A stretch of DNA of 64,000 nucleotides from DATAJX01 sp036261915 (GTDB lineage: Bacteria > Pseudomonadota > Alphaproteobacteria > UBA2136 > UBA6156). Below are positions 10,018-16,863 of this stretch, one piece after another. The number at the start of each line of letters is the position of its first letter. The stretch's first letter is position 1. Under the pieces are notes generated by a model. The model had not been told where the DNA came from. It worked only from the letters and a program-made list of their open reading frames with translations, and did no database searches. The translations under genes were made by a program, and so were the position numbers. Location of the stretch: NCBI GenBank assembly GCA_036261915.1, contig DATAJX010000004.1:155061-219060 (forward strand), given 5' to 3'.

Positions 10018-10092
10018 GCAGCAGCCCTCGCACTCATGACCCTCTACGGCTTCGCCCTCGGCCTCGGGGCAGGGTGGTTGTTATGGGGTTAA
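10012..10092 (+). CDS. Possible 26-residue membrane peptide
   Basis: A small ORF, ATG at 10012, encoding a hydrophobic peptide beginning MQAAALALMTLYGFALGLGA and ending GWLLWG. It would span a membrane once. The start overlaps the divergent XRE promoter; a plus-strand TTGACC (9976-9981) and TATTCT (10000-10005) would give a leaderless transcript. A near-copy of its last codons recurs at about 10150-10173. Low confidence because of size and lack of a ribosome-binding site. Confidence 0.3.
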   Translation: MQAAALALMTLYGFALGLGAGWLLWG

Positions 10093-10155
10093 AATAGCTT
10101 TGGGCTGCGCCCTCGCTCGCCGCGCTTATATCATGCCCCTTCGGGGCAATGCAGG

Positions 10156-10395
10156 GTGGCTGCTGTGGGGCTAAGGGGCGCACTGGCCGGGGCCTACCTC
10201 CTGGGCCTCGCCGCCACCGGCGCCATGGTGGCCAACGACCAGGTCGCCTGCTACACCTGCCTCGGCGTGCAAAGCCGCGCGCAGGGCGAGGTCGCCCGCT
10301 CGTTCCTGCAACTGCCCGACATCCTCCTCTGGCCGCTGTTCTGGCTCCGCGTCGCCACCGAACTCCCCCCGCAGATCATCTTCGTCCAGCGTTGA
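10156..10395 (+). CDS. Small hypothetical membrane protein
   Basis: A 79-residue ORF with GTG start at 10156 (another GTG at 10165 is possible). Two hydrophobic segments are visible, ALAGAYLLGLAATGAMVA and LLWPLFWLRVA. Between them are two Cys in VACYTCLGVQ. Third-position GC is high, like neighbouring genes, which supports real coding. No ribosome-binding site is clear, so the start is uncertain. No family recognised. Its stop codon overlaps a TTGACA (10392-10397) that may serve the structured RNA downstream. Confidence 0.5.
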   Translation: MAAVGLRGALAGAYLLGLAATGAMVANDQVACYTCLGVQSRAQGEVARSFLQLPDILLWPLFWLRVATELPPQIIFVQR

Positions 10396-10499
10396 CAGCC
10401 CGCCCGCCGCCGTACAACCCGCCCATACCTTCACGTTTCCCCAATGTACCTTCGACCATCCCGGCAAGGCCCCCCTTTCGCGCCTCGTCCCATGGTCAA

Positions 10500-10727
10500 A
10501 GCCCGGCGACGGGTTCAGTCGCAAAGATGCCGTGGGTACCAACACGGCATCCACTCCCCCCGGTGCTGCGAACACCGGGTAGGGGGCCGCGCATAAGCAC
10601 TTCAATGTGCCTGTCCGTCTGCATGGATTGCGCCGACAAGGGTCGGGTAGTCAGCGCAAGCAAATCCATCGCCACGGATGCGGAGTTACGAAGTGCCCGG
10701 AGATAACCTCTCCGGGCACTTTTTTTG
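10500..10727 (+). ncRNA. Candidate structured small RNA ending in strong terminator
   Basis: Consecutive hairpins are visible: GATGCCGTG/CACGGCATC (10526-10551), CCCGGTG/CACCGGG (10559-10579), and a rod (10614-10678) with paired blocks TCCGT/ACGGA, ATGGATT/AATCCAT, GCGC/GCGC and CCGAC/GTCGG separated by internal loops. A textbook terminator (10692-10727) closes it. No ORF with convincing coding character covers it. TTGACA at 10392-10397 could be the -35. I tested by eye for RNase P, tmRNA, SRP RNA and common riboswitch signatures and saw none. A 6S-like RNA is possible because of the rod shape. The 5' end is approximate. Confidence 0.45.
10691..10727 (+). terminator. Strong Rho-independent terminator
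   Basis: A 12-bp perfect stem AGTGCCCGGAGA / TCTCCGGGCACT with loop TAACC is followed by T7. No protein gene ends nearby on this strand, so it probably ends a small RNA. Confidence 0.85.
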
Positions 10728-11087
10728 CGCCCACCGACACCCGCGCATCATTTTGGTGCCGCCAACCGACAACTCGGGCCATTCGCGCATCACAAGTGTA
10801 CAGCTCCGCATCACCCGTGCACCGCTTTTGCATCGCTTGCGCACGCCCTTGTCCACACCCGGCACCCCCGCCCGAAGCCTTTATAAAGTGTCAATCGGCC
10901 CATCCCCCGCCCAAATCCGCCATATTCTAACAAGCCATTGAAATATATGAGCAATATGGCTGCCTAAGCTTTAAACACGCCCGGGTGGTTTCTTTATATT
11001 TCAAGCACATAAAAATCCCGTAAAGAGAACCATCCCCAAAGTTATCCCCAGCCTTTGGGGGCAACTTTATATTGTATACATTAACCC
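10728..11087. other. Intergenic region, no supported gene
   Basis: No ORF here has coding character. The left half is C-rich, and the right half (about 10920-11090) is AT-rich. Two sequences each one base away from the DnaA box TTATCCACA occur (TTGTCCACA near 10849, TTATCCCCA at 11042-11050). This is not enough to call an origin. Confidence 0.4.
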
Positions 11088-11115
11088 TTGTTTTAGCCCG
11101 GTTTTGCGGTACAAT
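11088..11115 (+). promoter_or_regulatory. Sigma-70-type promoter
   Basis: -35 TTGTTT (11088-11093), 16-bp spacer, -10 TACAAT (11110-11115). It lies about 45 bp upstream of the small gene at 11160. Confidence 0.5.
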
Positions 11116-11159
11116 CGGGGCAAGCGATCCTGCTTCATCTCTTACCTCAGGGGGCCGAT

Positions 11160-11384
11160 TTGGCTAACCTTTTCAGTGTATTATCCGACATCGCGCGGGC
11201 CGTGTCGCATCCCGCGCCCGAGCATGTCCACCTTAGCGCCGCCCAGCGCCACCCCCGCCCCGAAACCATCGACCACTACGGCCTTTCGGGCAACAACTAC
11301 TCCATCCTCGAAGGCCGGCGCGGCGCGGATGTCCGCCATTCCCTGGCCAACGGCGAAACCCCCGAAGAGAAATTCTGGTGGTGA
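11160..11384 (+). CDS. Small hypothetical protein
   Basis: A 74-residue hydrophilic protein starting at TTG 11160, preceded by AGGGGG at good spacing. The sequence begins MANLFSVLSDIARAVSHPAP and ends PEEKFWW. No domain is recognised, and there is no membrane segment. Reality is supported by a promoter at 11088-11115, a ribosome-binding site, GC-rich third positions and a terminator immediately after the stop. Function unknown. Confidence 0.6.
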   Translation: MANLFSVLSDIARAVSHPAPEHVHLSAAQRHPRPETIDHYGLSGNNYSILEGRRGADVRHSLANGETPEEKFWW

Positions 11385-11387
11385 AGA

Positions 11388-11420
11388 ACGGCCCTCCGCA
11401 AGGAGGGCCGTTGCGCTTTT
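11388..11420 (+). terminator. Rho-independent terminator
   Basis: A 10-bp stem ACGGCCCTCC / GGAGGGCCGT with GCAA loop, followed by TGCG and T5. It ends the 74-residue gene. Confidence 0.75.
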
Positions 11421-11478
11421 TGCCATTGTTTTTTAACAGCCTTTCGGCAAAGCTCCGCCCCATAAAAGGGAGTTTTCC

Positions 11479-12093
11479 ATGCGCGCTAAAGTATTGATGG
11501 GTATGATGTTAATGGCTTCGGCCAACGTGTTTGCGGCCGATTATAAATTCGTGCCGCCCAGCCTCGATTACAAAACAATCCCCGCCGGAGCTTACGATAT
11601 CGACCCGCACCACAGCAGCGTCACCTTCCGTATCACACACATGGGTCTCAGCACCTTTACCGGCCGTTTTAACAACGTTTCGGGCAACCTGGTGTTCAAC
11701 CCTCAGGAACCCACCGTGGTGAACATGCAGGCCCGTGTGGCCACCGCCAACGTCGATACCGGCAATCCCGAACTCGACAGCACGCTCAAGGGCACCGCGT
11801 TTTTCGACGCCGAACATTTCCCCACCATCAAGTTCGTCGCCAAAAGCTTCGAGCTCATCGGCCCCGATACCGGCAAGCTGCTGGCCGATGTGACCCTGCA
11901 CGGCATTACCCGCAGTGTGCCGTTCGATGTGGTCTTCCGCGGCCACGGTAAAAACTACGAAGGCGCCGAAACCCTGGGCTTCTCGGCCCGCGGCACGCTC
12001 AAGCGCAGCGCGTTCAACATGACCGGCTTTTTGCCGGCCGTGGGTGACGATGTCGAACTGTGGCTCGAATCCGAGTTCAATAAAAAATCTTGA
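11479..12093 (+). CDS. YceI family periplasmic protein
   Basis: A 204-residue protein with signal peptide MRAKVLMGMMLMASANVFAA, cleaved near ANVFAA. The mature part shows the YceI lipocalin-like barrel pattern: AYDIDPHHSSVTFRITHMGL, STFTGRF, ANVDTGNPELDSTLKGTAFF, FPTIKFVAKSF, DVTLHGITRSVPFDV and GFSARGTLKRSAFNM. YceI proteins bind isoprenoid or amide lipids in the periplasm. The ribosome-binding site AAGGGAG precedes the ATG. It has its own intergenic region on both sides. A TACAAT (12111-12116) just past the stop may be the promoter of the next gene. Confidence 0.92.
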   Translation: MRAKVLMGMMLMASANVFAADYKFVPPSLDYKTIPAGAYDIDPHHSSVTFRITHMGLSTFTGRFNNVSGNLVFNPQEPTVVNMQARVATANVDTGNPELDSTLKGTAFFDAEHFPTIKFVAKSFELIGPDTGKLLADVTLHGITRSVPFDVVFRGHGKNYEGAETLGFSARGTLKRSAFNMTGFLPAVGDDVELWLESEFNKKS

Positions 12094-12197
12094 GCAAGGG
12101 TATTCAGGTATACAATTTTTAGTCGCAGCATGTCCTCCGTCACCGCCTGAAAGTTCGCAACACTTCACCGTTTTACGGTTTGTTACGGGGGAATAGC

Positions 12198-12749
12198 ATG
12201 CAAATTACCGATATGCGGCCCCATGGGCCGCAACCGCAATCGCATGGCCTGCCCTGGTGGGTATGGCCTGCCGCAATCGTCCTGGTGGTTATCCAGTTGT
12301 GGGTGTTGAACAATTCCAACATCCACAGTGTCCAACGCCAGAACACCATGGCCGCCCAAGTGGCAAAGCCGAAGCTTTCGCAAGTGAAGGTTGATTGCAA
12401 CGGCGGCGACGATTACTTCCGCCGCCTGAAAGCCAACTTCACCGATCGCGAAGCTATGTTTCTGACCGAGCGTTCGGTTTTGGCCGGTTGCCCTAAGGTT
12501 GTGGATATCGTTCGGCTTAAAAAGCCGCGCAAATCTGCCGACTATGCAGCGCTGAAAGCCGGGCTGCAGCAGATGGCCGACGACGCCGAGCATACCGAAG
12601 ACGCCATGCAGGGCACGCCGCCCGTTGTGGCCAAAAGCGAAGACGACGACCTGCTGCCTGCTGGCGTCACGTTCGATCAACGCTGGGAAATGTCGGGTCT
12701 TCGGTCGGTTGTTCGCCGCAAGCCTTTGGGCAAGATTATGCCTGCCTGA
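12198..12749 (+). CDS. Hypothetical single-pass membrane protein
   Basis: A 183-residue protein. The ATG at 12198 is preceded by GGGGGA, while the frame extends to a TTG at 12180 without a site. A cytoplasmic N terminus of about 20 residues is followed by one transmembrane helix (WVWPAAIVLVVIQLWVL, about residues 21-37) and a mostly helical periplasmic domain with two Cys (VDCNGGDDYF, LAGCPKVV). No family recognised. A terminator follows. Confidence 0.6.
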   Translation: MQITDMRPHGPQPQSHGLPWWVWPAAIVLVVIQLWVLNNSNIHSVQRQNTMAAQVAKPKLSQVKVDCNGGDDYFRRLKANFTDREAMFLTERSVLAGCPKVVDIVRLKKPRKSADYAALKAGLQQMADDAEHTEDAMQGTPPVVAKSEDDDLLPAGVTFDQRWEMSGLRSVVRRKPLGKIMPA

Positions 12750-12764
12750 GAAAGTAATGATTGA

Positions 12765-12795
12765 AAAAGGCGCCCTTCGGGGCGCCTTTTGTTTT
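12765..12795. terminator. Bidirectional terminator between convergent genes
   Basis: The stem AAAAGGCGCCC / GGGCGCCTTTT with loop TTCG lies between the 12198 gene and the DUF1636 gene, which converge. Confidence 0.8.
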
Positions 12796-12797
12796 GC

Positions 12798-13217
12798 CTA
12801 AACGCTTTTGGGTTTGGGCCACGGCGCCACGCGCGCCACCATGGTGCCTTTGGCGGCGGGCGGGAAGCTTTGCTTGTTGATCTTGCCGCCAGAGGGCAGG
12901 GCGGCATAGGTGCAGGCCACTGCGGCCACATCGGCAGCCTGTGGGCCGCCGGGCACCCCGGCTTTGCCGAACTGCAAGGCCTCGCCGTGCGCGCTGTTCA
13001 GCTGCCAGGCGCAGGGGTTGGTGCAGTTTTGCTGGCAGCGGCTCAGGCGTACCTGTATGTGTTCGCCGCCCGGCATGTTTTCAAGCAGGTGCCGTATTTC
13101 CACCGCCAGCTTTTTGTTGGCGGGGTTGGCGCGCTTTTTGCCGTTGCGGGCGCGCTCGAACCCCGGCGTGCCGCATTGCACGCACAGGGTTAATGCGACC
13201 GGCTTGTTTTGGCTCAT
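12798..13217 (-). CDS. DUF1636 metal-binding-type protein
   Basis: A 139-residue soluble protein with the DUF1636 cysteine pattern: LCVQCGTPGFER near the N terminus and LSRCQQNCTNPCAWQL in the middle, giving up to five conserved Cys. The family is common in Alphaproteobacteria, often near cobalamin or metal genes, and is thought to bind metal or an Fe-S cluster. Its activity is not established. No cobalamin genes are nearby here. The C terminus is Pro/Lys-rich. GGTGAG precedes the ATG at 13217. Confidence 0.7.
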   Translation of the reverse strand: MSQNKPVALTLCVQCGTPGFERARNGKKRANPANKKLAVEIRHLLENMPGGEHIQVRLSRCQQNCTNPCAWQLNSAHGEALQFGKAGVPGGPQAADVAAVACTYAALPSGGKINKQSFPPAAKGTMVARVAPWPKPKSV

Positions 13218-13418
13218 TTGCTCACCTTATGCTGCCAAGCGGCAAAAGTCATCCTTACAAAAAGCTTACAGCACTTGCGAAAATACGACACCCTGCCGGT
13301 TTTGTGGCCGAATACCGGGGCCAGGCGCTTGACGTCAGGGCTTATGAATACCATTTCTGAGAAGAATTCATTCGCATCACTTACCCTCTTCACACTGCGC
13401 TCAGGAGGCGCTGGAACC

Positions 13419-13535
13419 ATGGTACTTTCACTCATCCGTGCGGTTAACATGGCGCTCGGCTGGTTCAATTATCATCCCGAAAAGCACTACATGCGCGGCC
13501 CCGGCCCCGCCTGCGAGAAGAAGCATCGGCATTGA
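13419..13535 (+). CDS. 38-residue small protein
   Basis: A short ORF with an excellent ribosome-binding site (AGGAGG about 10 nt upstream of ATG 13419) and an immediate downstream terminator. The peptide starts MVLSLIRAVNMALGWFNYHP and ends in a basic tail CEKKHRH. Codon use is chromosome-like. It may be amphipathic and membrane-associated. No family known to me. The convergent gene pgeF shares the terminator. Confidence 0.5.
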   Translation: MVLSLIRAVNMALGWFNYHPEKHYMRGPGPACEKKHRH

Positions 13536-13544
13536 TATCGGAAA

Positions 13545-13574
13545 AGAAAAGGCAGCCCGCGGGCTGCTTTTTTG
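13545..13574. terminator. Bidirectional terminator
   Basis: The stem AAAAGGCAGCCC / GGGCTGCTTTT has A and T tracts on either side. It serves the 38-residue ORF and pgeF. Confidence 0.8.
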
Positions 13575-13575
13575 C

Positions 13576-14262
13576 TTAGGCGAGTTTGATGAGCGAGAGT
13601 TGCACGGCGTAGGCGGAGGGGTCTCCGCCCTTGGTGCGGCGGTAGCTGTTGAACCAGCTTTTTTCTTTGTACGTGCAGCGCTTAACTGTGTGCACGCTGC
13701 GGCTGGAAAGGCCTGCGGCCAGCAATTGTTCGCGCGCGGTCTGGCCCACGTTGAGCAGTGCCTTACCGGGGTTTTTGCTGGGGCCGTGGATGCTGTGCGG
13801 AATGTCGTCGGCGATTTCGACCTCGACCTCGTAGAACGGGGCCGAAATGCAGGGGCCGATGGCGGCGTGCACTTCGTCGGGCAGCACATTAGCGGCTTTG
13901 CACAGCGTGTTGATAGCTTCGGCGATGATGCCGTCTTTCAGGCCGCGCCAGCCCGCATGCACGGCGCCTACCACGCCGGGGGCCGAAAGCAGCACCGGCA
14001 CGCAATCGGCGGTTTTAATGGCCAGCCACAGGTTGGGGCGGTCGGTGTAAACGGCGTCGGCTTCTTCGTACAGGCCGCCGCTTTTGGCGTACACCACGCG
14101 CTTGCCGTGCACCTGCCGCAGGTGCGCCACCGGGCCCAACAGGTTGGTGTAATGCTTCACGGTTTGGCTGGCGTCGGGGTTGGTGTGGGCGCGCGTGCCG
14201 AAGCGGCCGTCGGCGCCGGGAAGGTCGAAATCGAGCGGGACAAAATTGGGAACGCCGAGCAT
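13576..14262 (-). CDS. pgeF: PgeF/YfiH/LACC1 family protein (multicopper polyphenol oxidase fold)
   Basis: A 228-residue protein of the YfiH/LACC1 family. Members act on purine nucleosides and, in E. coli PgeF, remove misincorporated L-Ser from peptidoglycan precursors. Signature blocks are HLRQVHGKRVV with the His ligand, ADAVYTDRPNLWLAIKTADC, VPVLLSAPGVVGAVHAGWRG and AAIGPCISAPFYEV. Its start lies 3 bp after the stop of the MidA-like gene, so lgt, midA and pgeF form one minus-strand operon. This order recurs in many Alphaproteobacteria. Confidence 0.9.
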   Translation of the reverse strand: MLGVPNFVPLDFDLPGADGRFGTRAHTNPDASQTVKHYTNLLGPVAHLRQVHGKRVVYAKSGGLYEEADAVYTDRPNLWLAIKTADCVPVLLSAPGVVGAVHAGWRGLKDGIIAEAINTLCKAANVLPDEVHAAIGPCISAPFYEVEVEIADDIPHSIHGPSKNPGKALLNVGQTAREQLLAAGLSSRSVHTVKRCTYKEKSWFNSYRRTKGGDPSAYAVQLSLIKLA

Positions 14263-14265
14263 GGC

Positions 14266-15279
14266 CTAATTTTGGCGGTATTCCAGCGCCTTGAACAAGG
14301 CCCCCATGCGGGTGGGGTGCAACAGGCGATGCAAAGCCGCCGCGGTTTCGGGCGAGTTGATGGTGGCTTCGGCGGCGTTTAATATTTTGAATTTCAACAA
14401 GAATTTGGCGAGGTCTGTGGTGGTTGTGTGGCCGCCTAGGGTGCCTGCAACTTGGGCAAAATTGACGTGGGCGGTGAGGTCGGTTTGGCCGGGCAAATGG
14501 GTGAACGGGACGGGCTGGTGGCGGTGCATGGCCTGTGCAGAGGTGATGCGCTGGTGATGCGTGAGTGATGCGCCGTAGTCGATGAAGAGAGCGGAGCTGC
14601 ACGCTTTGGCCGCGTTTTTGAGCCAGGATGATGCGCCGTGGGACACTTCGAGAAAATCACCCTCAACTGTGTCGGATGTGAGAGGAGGGGGTGGTGGAGT
14701 TGCGGGCCGGGTGGCAGGGTTCAGGTGTTCGTCGAAGCCGTGTTCGAGCCATGCGCCGTTCTTGAATTCGAAAACCTGCACCGGAAAGGCGTCGAGCAGT
14801 TCGTTGGCGACGAGGATGACGGGGTGCGGTTGCGCTGTGAGGCTGGTGGCCCATGTGATGTTTTGAAACGCGCCGAGTTTTTGCTGCTGCAGGGCGGTGA
14901 GGGCGGGTGAGGTTTCGACCATCAGGACTTCGCATGTTGAAGCAAGATGATGCGGTAAGTGATTTAAAAGATGGAACATTAAAGTTCCATCGCCGGGGCC
15001 GGCTTCGGCCAGCGTGAAGCGTGTGGGCTTGCCGAGGTGTTGCCATTCGCCCGTGATCCAGTTGGCGATGGTGGCGCCGAAAAGGGGGCTGAGGAGGGGG
15101 GCGGTGGTGAAGTCCTTCCCCTGTGCTTCGGTGAAATTGTCGCCGCGCGAATAGTAGCCGTGCTGCGGGTGGTACAGGCACGCGGCCATGTAGTCGTGAA
15201 CCGAGATAAAACCATCGCGCCCGGCGATGAGAACGGCCAGCCAGTGAGGGACGTTACTTGCGGGTGGGTGTGTGGGCAT
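14266..15279 (-). CDS. MidA/NDUFAF7-like SAM-dependent methyltransferase
   Basis: A 337-residue COG1565 protein. Mitochondrial NDUFAF7 methylates an arginine of complex I, while bacterial roles are less clear. Motifs are HDYMAACLYHPQHGYYSRGD, KDFTTAPLLSPLFGATIANW, the SAM-binding stretch LAEAGPGDGTLM, and VANELLDAFPVQVFE, followed by FIDYG. The start at 15279 overlaps the end of lgt by 26 bp. The open frame continues upstream inside lgt but is not related there. The middle operon gene of lgt-midA-pgeF. Confidence 0.88.
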   Translation of the reverse strand: MPTHPPASNVPHWLAVLIAGRDGFISVHDYMAACLYHPQHGYYSRGDNFTEAQGKDFTTAPLLSPLFGATIANWITGEWQHLGKPTRFTLAEAGPGDGTLMFHLLNHLPHHLASTCEVLMVETSPALTALQQQKLGAFQNITWATSLTAQPHPVILVANELLDAFPVQVFEFKNGAWLEHGFDEHLNPATRPATPPPPPLTSDTVEGDFLEVSHGASSWLKNAAKACSSALFIDYGASLTHHQRITSAQAMHRHQPVPFTHLPGQTDLTAHVNFAQVAGTLGGHTTTTDLAKFLLKFKILNAAEATINSPETAAALHRLLHPTRMGALFKALEYRQN

Positions 15280-16063
15280 AGCCGAGGTACAGGCACAGCA
15301 GGCCGCCCAGCGCCAGCGGCAGGCTGAGGGTTTGGCCCTGCGTGATGCTGAGGCCGAGCACGTTGTGGGTGATCTCGGGCTCGCGGAAGAATTCGGCCAG
15401 CGTGCGCGTGGCGGCGTAGCCCAGCAGGAACACGCCGCTGGGCACCCAGCGCCTGAACGCATGGCCCTTGCGCACGATGAACCACAGGAGCAGCCCGAGG
15501 ATGATGCCTTCGAGCCCGGCTTCGTACAACTGGCTGGGGTGGCGGGGCAGGGGGTCGACCGCCGGGAAGACCATGGCCCAGGGCACGGCGTCGGGGTTGG
15601 GCACGTGGCGGCCCCACAGCTCGCCGTTGATGAAGTTGGCGATGCGGCCGAAGAACAGGCCCAGCGGCACCACCGGCACGATGCGGTCGGCCAGGTCGGC
15701 CGGGTGGACTTTGTAATGGTGCGCAAAAATGAGGATGGCCGCGATGACGCCCGCGGCGCCGCCGTGGAAGCTCATGCCGCCTTCCCACACACGCAGCAGC
15801 CACAGCGGGTCGCGCAGCAGGTGGTCGAGCCCGTAGAACAGCGCGTAGCCCAGGCGCCCGCCTGCGACGATGCCGATGACCGCCCAGATGAAGAAGTTTT
15901 CGAGCGTGTCGGGCGTGAGGTTTTTGGCCTTGTGCCACACGGCGATCTTTTTGGAATACCACAGGCCGCCCAGCATGCCCGCCACATAGGCCAGCCCGTA
16001 CCAGCGCACCGCCACGGGGCCGAGCTGCAGGGCGATGGGATCGAAGCCGGGATAGATAAGCAT
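15254..16063 (-). CDS. lgt: Prolipoprotein diacylglyceryl transferase
   Basis: A 269-residue inner-membrane enzyme that transfers diacylglycerol to the lipobox Cys of prolipoproteins, such as the secretin and FlgH in this window. About seven membrane helices are visible. Family blocks are AVRWYGLAYVAGMLGGLWY, GGRLGYALFY, WEGGMSFHGGAAGV, the Lgt signature FGRIANFINGELWGR, RHPSQLYEAGLEG and TRTLAEFFREPE. The Arg and His residues usually needed for catalysis are present. First gene of an overlapping operon with midA and pgeF. Confidence 0.97.
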   Translation of the reverse strand: MLIYPGFDPIALQLGPVAVRWYGLAYVAGMLGGLWYSKKIAVWHKAKNLTPDTLENFFIWAVIGIVAGGRLGYALFYGLDHLLRDPLWLLRVWEGGMSFHGGAAGVIAAILIFAHHYKVHPADLADRIVPVVPLGLFFGRIANFINGELWGRHVPNPDAVPWAMVFPAVDPLPRHPSQLYEAGLEGIILGLLLWFIVRKGHAFRRWVPSGVFLLGYAATRTLAEFFREPEITHNVLGLSITQGQTLSLPLALGGLLCLYLGYAHTPTRK

Positions 16064-16164
16064 GGCGGCACCCTACGGCGGAACCGCAACGGCGTAAAGC
16101 CGCAGAACCATGGCGGCATAAAAAGGGGATGGGTTTTTGAGGCGAAGCGCCGTAACATGCGCCC

Positions 16165-16860
16165 ATGAAAAACAAACGCCCCGCCGCGAACGACCCCTTG
16201 AAGAACCGCATTGAACGGCAGTTGCCGCCCGCGGCGCCGCACCGTTCGACCGCCAAGGTGGTGGGCGGCGCGTTGCTGGTGGTGGCCTTGGCCCTGGCGC
16301 TGGGCTGGTGGCTGGGCCAGCGGCAGGGCGCCCGCATGGCGCACATGATGGAGCGCGCCAACGCCATACCGGCGCAGGTGTCGGCCACTGAAGTTTCGCC
16401 GACCGACGTATCGGGCACGATGCCGGTTGAGGGTGTATCGGACACCCTGGTTGAAGCGGTGCCGGAAGCCGTGGCGCCCGCGCCCAAACCGGTACAGCCG
16501 GGCCTGCTTTCGCCCCGCCGCCCGCCGGTGGCCGCCGTGGGCACCGCAGGGCACGTGCTGCAGGCCGACCAGATATTGTATTGCCTGGCCACCGGTGAGG
16601 TGCTGGACATGTTGCATGCGCATGCCCGCACCACCGCGGCGCTGGCCGAGTATGACGCCCAGACCGAGGACTATAACCGCCGTTGCGGCGTGTATAACTA
16701 TTCGGCCACCAGCATGGCGCAGGCCATGAAGGCGATGGAAAAGTGGCGCCCGGTGATCGAAAAGAAGATGCGCCAGCGCCTGGGTCACGAAGCGCCCTTG
16801 AAGCCGGTGGTGATCGCCCCCGCCGCGCCCGTGGTTGAGCGCGACTACGGCGACTACTGA
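16165..16860 (+). CDS. Hypothetical single-pass protein with YNxRCG motif
   Basis: A 231-residue protein. A basic N terminus is followed by one transmembrane helix (GGALLVVALALALGWWLG, about residues 34-51) and a Pro/Ala/Val-rich linker to about 120. A C-terminal domain has ILYCLATGEVLDML and EDYNRRCGVYNYSA. A similar C ... YNxRCG domain occurs in many proteobacterial membrane proteins of unknown role; the two Cys may form a disulfide. It is divergent from lgt and convergent with the lysozyme-like gene. Confidence 0.65.
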   Translation: MKNKRPAANDPLKNRIERQLPPAAPHRSTAKVVGGALLVVALALALGWWLGQRQGARMAHMMERANAIPAQVSATEVSPTDVSGTMPVEGVSDTLVEAVPEAVAPAPKPVQPGLLSPRRPPVAAVGTAGHVLQADQILYCLATGEVLDMLHAHARTTAALAEYDAQTEDYNRRCGVYNYSATSMAQAMKAMEKWRPVIEKKMRQRLGHEAPLKPVVIAPAAPVVERDYGDY

Positions 16861-16863
16861 CGC

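Noticed and set aside
10149..10930. Overlapping ORFs of 107-185 codons across the intergenic region (10149-10706, 10607-10930)
   Set aside because: Pro/Arg-rich translations without family features run through stable hairpins and a terminator, so a non-coding RNA is more likely.
15279..15726. An N-terminal extension of the MidA-like protein inside lgt
   Set aside because: The upstream part of that frame is the shadow of lgt. Family similarity begins just after the Met at 15279.
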